Source of the DNA: CAZIWJ01 sp964542855
Lineage (GTDB): Bacteria; Bacteroidota; Bacteroidia; Cytophagales; Cyclobacteriaceae
Assembly: GCA_964542855.1 (NCBI GenBank)
Contig: CAZIWJ010000185.1
Location: 1-7,342 of the forward strand
Direction of reading: 5' to 3'
Length of the DNA: 7,342 nt
The notes under the pieces are model-generated. The model was not told where the DNA came from and made no database searches. It saw nothing but the letters and a program-made list of their open reading frames with translations. This document shows, piece after piece, positions 5,949-7,342 of this stretch. The first letter of the stretch is position 1. The number at the start of each line of letters is the position of its first letter. A program made the translations under genes and the position numbers.

Positions 5949-6824
5949 CTAGTAGCTTTTAGCCATATCGGCAGGGGTGCAGATAATGAAATCTGCTTTC
6001 TCCAGGTGTTCTTCTGCCAGTTCGTTAATATCCGATTGTTCCACACTACTAATCGTGACGATATCCAGTTCCTCGTTCATTTTCTTCAGGTACCAGTAAA
6101 TACCTTCGTAATTATCGGAATGATACGAGCCATTAAGGTGGAGAAATACAGTTTCTTTTCCGAGGTTGTTATTAATTGACCAGGCCATGGTGGCGTCTTT
6201 TATGGCCTGGGCATTGACGAAGTTCCTGGGGTCCATTCCTCCCCCGCGGTGCCCCATTCCATTGCCCATCATACTCATCATGTTCTGGTAGCCGGGCAGT
6301 TCGTAATCAACTTCCAGCGGCAACGGGGCAAAGTATTGCTTGGCTGCGTCGGTAAGGCTGTCGAGGGCCGGTGTACCTTCGCGGGCCACCAGGCTGGCAT
6401 AGCGGCGGGGAATATTCGTGGCGATGAAAGGAACCTGGTGTGCCTGAGCGAACTGCATTAATGGTTTGTAATCGGTTTCGTAGTTATTCCACAGCTTGAC
6501 CTCGTTTTCGAAATGCCGTTCCTGGATGGTACCCTGCAGGTATTCGTTAACAACCAGCTGGTCGTCGGTTTCGAACATTTCTGCCCCCATTACTATTGGC
6601 CCGTTGTTGAGTAACTCCTTGCTTACCTGCAACTGGAGCCAGTGGATCAGCGTATTGTTATGGATTTCACCAAACAATACTACATCAGCTTTCCCGGCCG
6701 CTTTCATCATGGCTGAAAAATCAGCTTTTTTACCTTTATGGTTGAATACCTGGTAAGCCGGGCGGTCTTTTGCGCTGGTCATTCCCAAACTTAAAAGAAT
6801 AATAAAAAGAAAAGAATACCTCAT
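5949..6824 (-). CDS. Secreted ChaN-domain (haem-binding-type) protein with Met/Gly-rich loop
   Basis: A 291-residue protein of the ChaN family (cofactor/haem-binding domain), known from Campylobacter ChaN, an iron-regulated haem-binding lipoprotein. Family motifs are GEIHNN at 52-57 followed by His61 (LIHWLQLQ), GAEMFETDDQ at 80-89, and LHLNGSYHSDNYEGIYWYL at 228-246. The N-terminus MRYSFLFIILLSLGMTSA is a signal peptide with likely cleavage after residue 18. There is no lipobox Cys, so it should be soluble in the periplasm rather than a lipoprotein. Residues 180-198 form a Met/Gly loop (six Met and His192), which may bind copper or haem; this is inference. Its ATG overlaps the folB stop in ATGA, pointing to translational coupling. 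Haem binding itself is not shown by the sequence. Confidence 0.83.
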   Translation of the reverse strand: MRYSFLFIILLSLGMTSAKDRPAYQVFNHKGKKADFSAMMKAAGKADVVLFGEIHNNTLIHWLQLQVSKELLNNGPIVMGAEMFETDDQLVVNEYLQGTIQERHFENEVKLWNNYETDYKPLMQFAQAHQVPFIATNIPRRYASLVAREGTPALDSLTDAAKQYFAPLPLEVDYELPGYQNMMSMMGNGMGHRGGGMDPRNFVNAQAIKDATMAWSINNNLGKETVFLHLNGSYHSDNYEGIYWYLKKMNEELDIVTISSVEQSDINELAEEHLEKADFIICTPADMAKSY

Positions 6825-7183
6825 GAATCTTTGGTTTCTCTAATAGTTATTTTAGCCCGCTGGCAGATGCCACCAATGGGCGGATTATATTTCGATACGC
6901 TTACCTCAACAGCCATGATAATTTCAAACTTTTCGAGCAACGACCGGCTGATGCGATAAGCAATATGTTCCAGCAGCTTACTGGGTTGTTGCATTTCCGT
7001 TTCAATGGCTTTGTACAGCTTTCCGTAATCGATGGTTTTACTGAGGCGGTCGGAATAAGCAGCTTCAGAAACATCAGCTTCTACTAAAATATCTACCGCG
7101 TATTTATTACCAATGATCTGCTCCTCGGCATGAAAGCCGTGGTACGCGAAGAACTCCAGTCCTTCGAGCGTAATTTTTCCCAT
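6821..7183 (-). CDS. folB: Dihydroneopterin aldolase
   Basis: FolB splits 7,8-dihydroneopterin into 6-hydroxymethyl-dihydropterin and glycolaldehyde in tetrahydrofolate synthesis, in the cytoplasm, usually as an octamer. The 120-residue length is normal. Recognisable blocks are FFAYHGFHAEEQIIGNKY (11-28) with the pterin-region Glu20, TIDYGKLYKAI (50-60) with the conserved Tyr53, LLEHIAYRI (70-78) with the pterin-anchoring Glu72, and VSKYNPPIGG (96-105) with the catalytic Lys98. All key residues of the family are present, so it should be active. It starts 10 bases after the stop of the partial gene upstream, and its TGA overlaps the ATG of the ChaN-like gene. Other folate genes are not in the window. 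Confidence 0.95.
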   Translation of the reverse strand: MGKITLEGLEFFAYHGFHAEEQIIGNKYAVDILVEADVSEAAYSDRLSKTIDYGKLYKAIETEMQQPSKLLEHIAYRISRSLLEKFEIIMAVEVSVSKYNPPIGGICQRAKITIRETKDS

Positions 7184-7193
7184 AATTTATATA

Positions 7194-7342
7194 CTAATCA
7201 ATGTCATCGAAAAAGGAACGATTCTCCCTGGGTTCCGGCTTAGGCGGATTGTCCGGCGCCGAAGTTTCATCGCTACCTGTTTCAAAACGATTAGAGGCTG
7301 CATTTGTTCCCTCATTTGTTCCCTGAATACCATTTGTATGAG
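7194..7342 (-). CDS. C-terminal tail of an unrecognised protein, cut by the window edge
   Basis: The last 48 codons of a gene that enters from the right edge end in TAG at 7196-7194. The tail is low-complexity and probably disordered: Thr/Asn/Gly-rich first (TNGIQGTNEGTNAASN), then Pro/Glu-rich (SAPDNPPKPEPREN), closing with RSFFDDID. The acidic closing motif could be a short docking peptide, but I do not recognise the family. Uninterrupted reading, clear bias away from stops, and only 10 bases to folB support a real gene at the head of the folB operon. A perfect 12-base tandem repeat lies within it. Confidence 0.6.
   Translation of the reverse strand, partial: HTNGIQGTNEGTNAASNRFETGSDETSAPDNPPKPEPRENRSFFDDID
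7301..7324. repeat. Perfect 12-base tandem repeat inside the partial gene
   Basis: CATTTGTTCCCT occurs twice without a gap at 7301-7312 and 7313-7324. A degenerate third copy (CATTTGTATGAG) begins at 7331 after six bases. On the coding (minus) strand the unit is AGGGAACAAATG, and its length keeps the frame, repeating Gly-Thr-Asn followed by Glu or Ala. It could expand or contract without a frameshift. Confidence 0.8.

Noticed and set aside
1..7342. Mobile element, CRISPR array, tRNA/rRNA, toxin-antitoxin or phage-defence system
   Set aside because: No transposase, integrase, direct-repeat array, cloverleaf sequence or defence-type domain was found on either strand. All intact genes are common chromosomal families.

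Overview
The window looks like ordinary chromosomal DNA of a Bacteroidota bacterium, probably of the Cytophagales/Hymenobacteraceae type (inference). Support comes from near-absent Shine-Dalgarno sequences, A-rich start contexts, two exact matches to the Bacteroidota -7 promoter element TAnnTTTG, and proteins typical of that phylum, such as a DUF6069-like membrane protein and a secreted ChaN-type protein next to folB. No mobile element, CRISPR array, tRNA, rRNA or phage gene was seen.

Layout, left to right. Positions 1-410 hold no recognisable gene, only a palindrome and a weak hairpin with a T-run. A classical short-chain dehydrogenase (411-1178, +) converges on a small four-helix membrane protein (1256-1672, -). 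That gene is divergent from an ArsO-like flavin monooxygenase (1798-2874, +). A 290-base gap follows, with what may be a decayed reading frame and a hairpin at the 3' side of a zinc alcohol dehydrogenase (3165-4211, -). The next intergenic region carries -7 promoter matches on both strands. It is followed by a TPR lipoprotein (4408-5253, +) and a small atypical SDR (5309-5947, +). The last block runs on the minus strand: the C-terminal tail of a cut gene (7194-7342), folB (6821-7183) and a ChaN-domain protein (5949-6824). It is tightly spaced, with 10 bases and then a 4-base overlap, so it is almost certainly one operon.

Function. Four of the nine genes are NAD(P)-dependent oxidoreductases: two SDRs, one flavin monooxygenase and one zinc ADH. 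They lie in alternating orientations with separate regulatory gaps, so they are not one pathway operon; at most they form a loose redox/detoxification neighbourhood. The only firmly assigned pathway step is FolB in folate synthesis. I found no convincing undescribed multi-gene system. The most useful leads are the Met/Gly-rich loop of the ChaN-like protein, its overlap with folB, the ArsO-like enzyme without visible ars genes, the in-frame tandem repeat at the right edge, and the possible gene relic after the monooxygenase.
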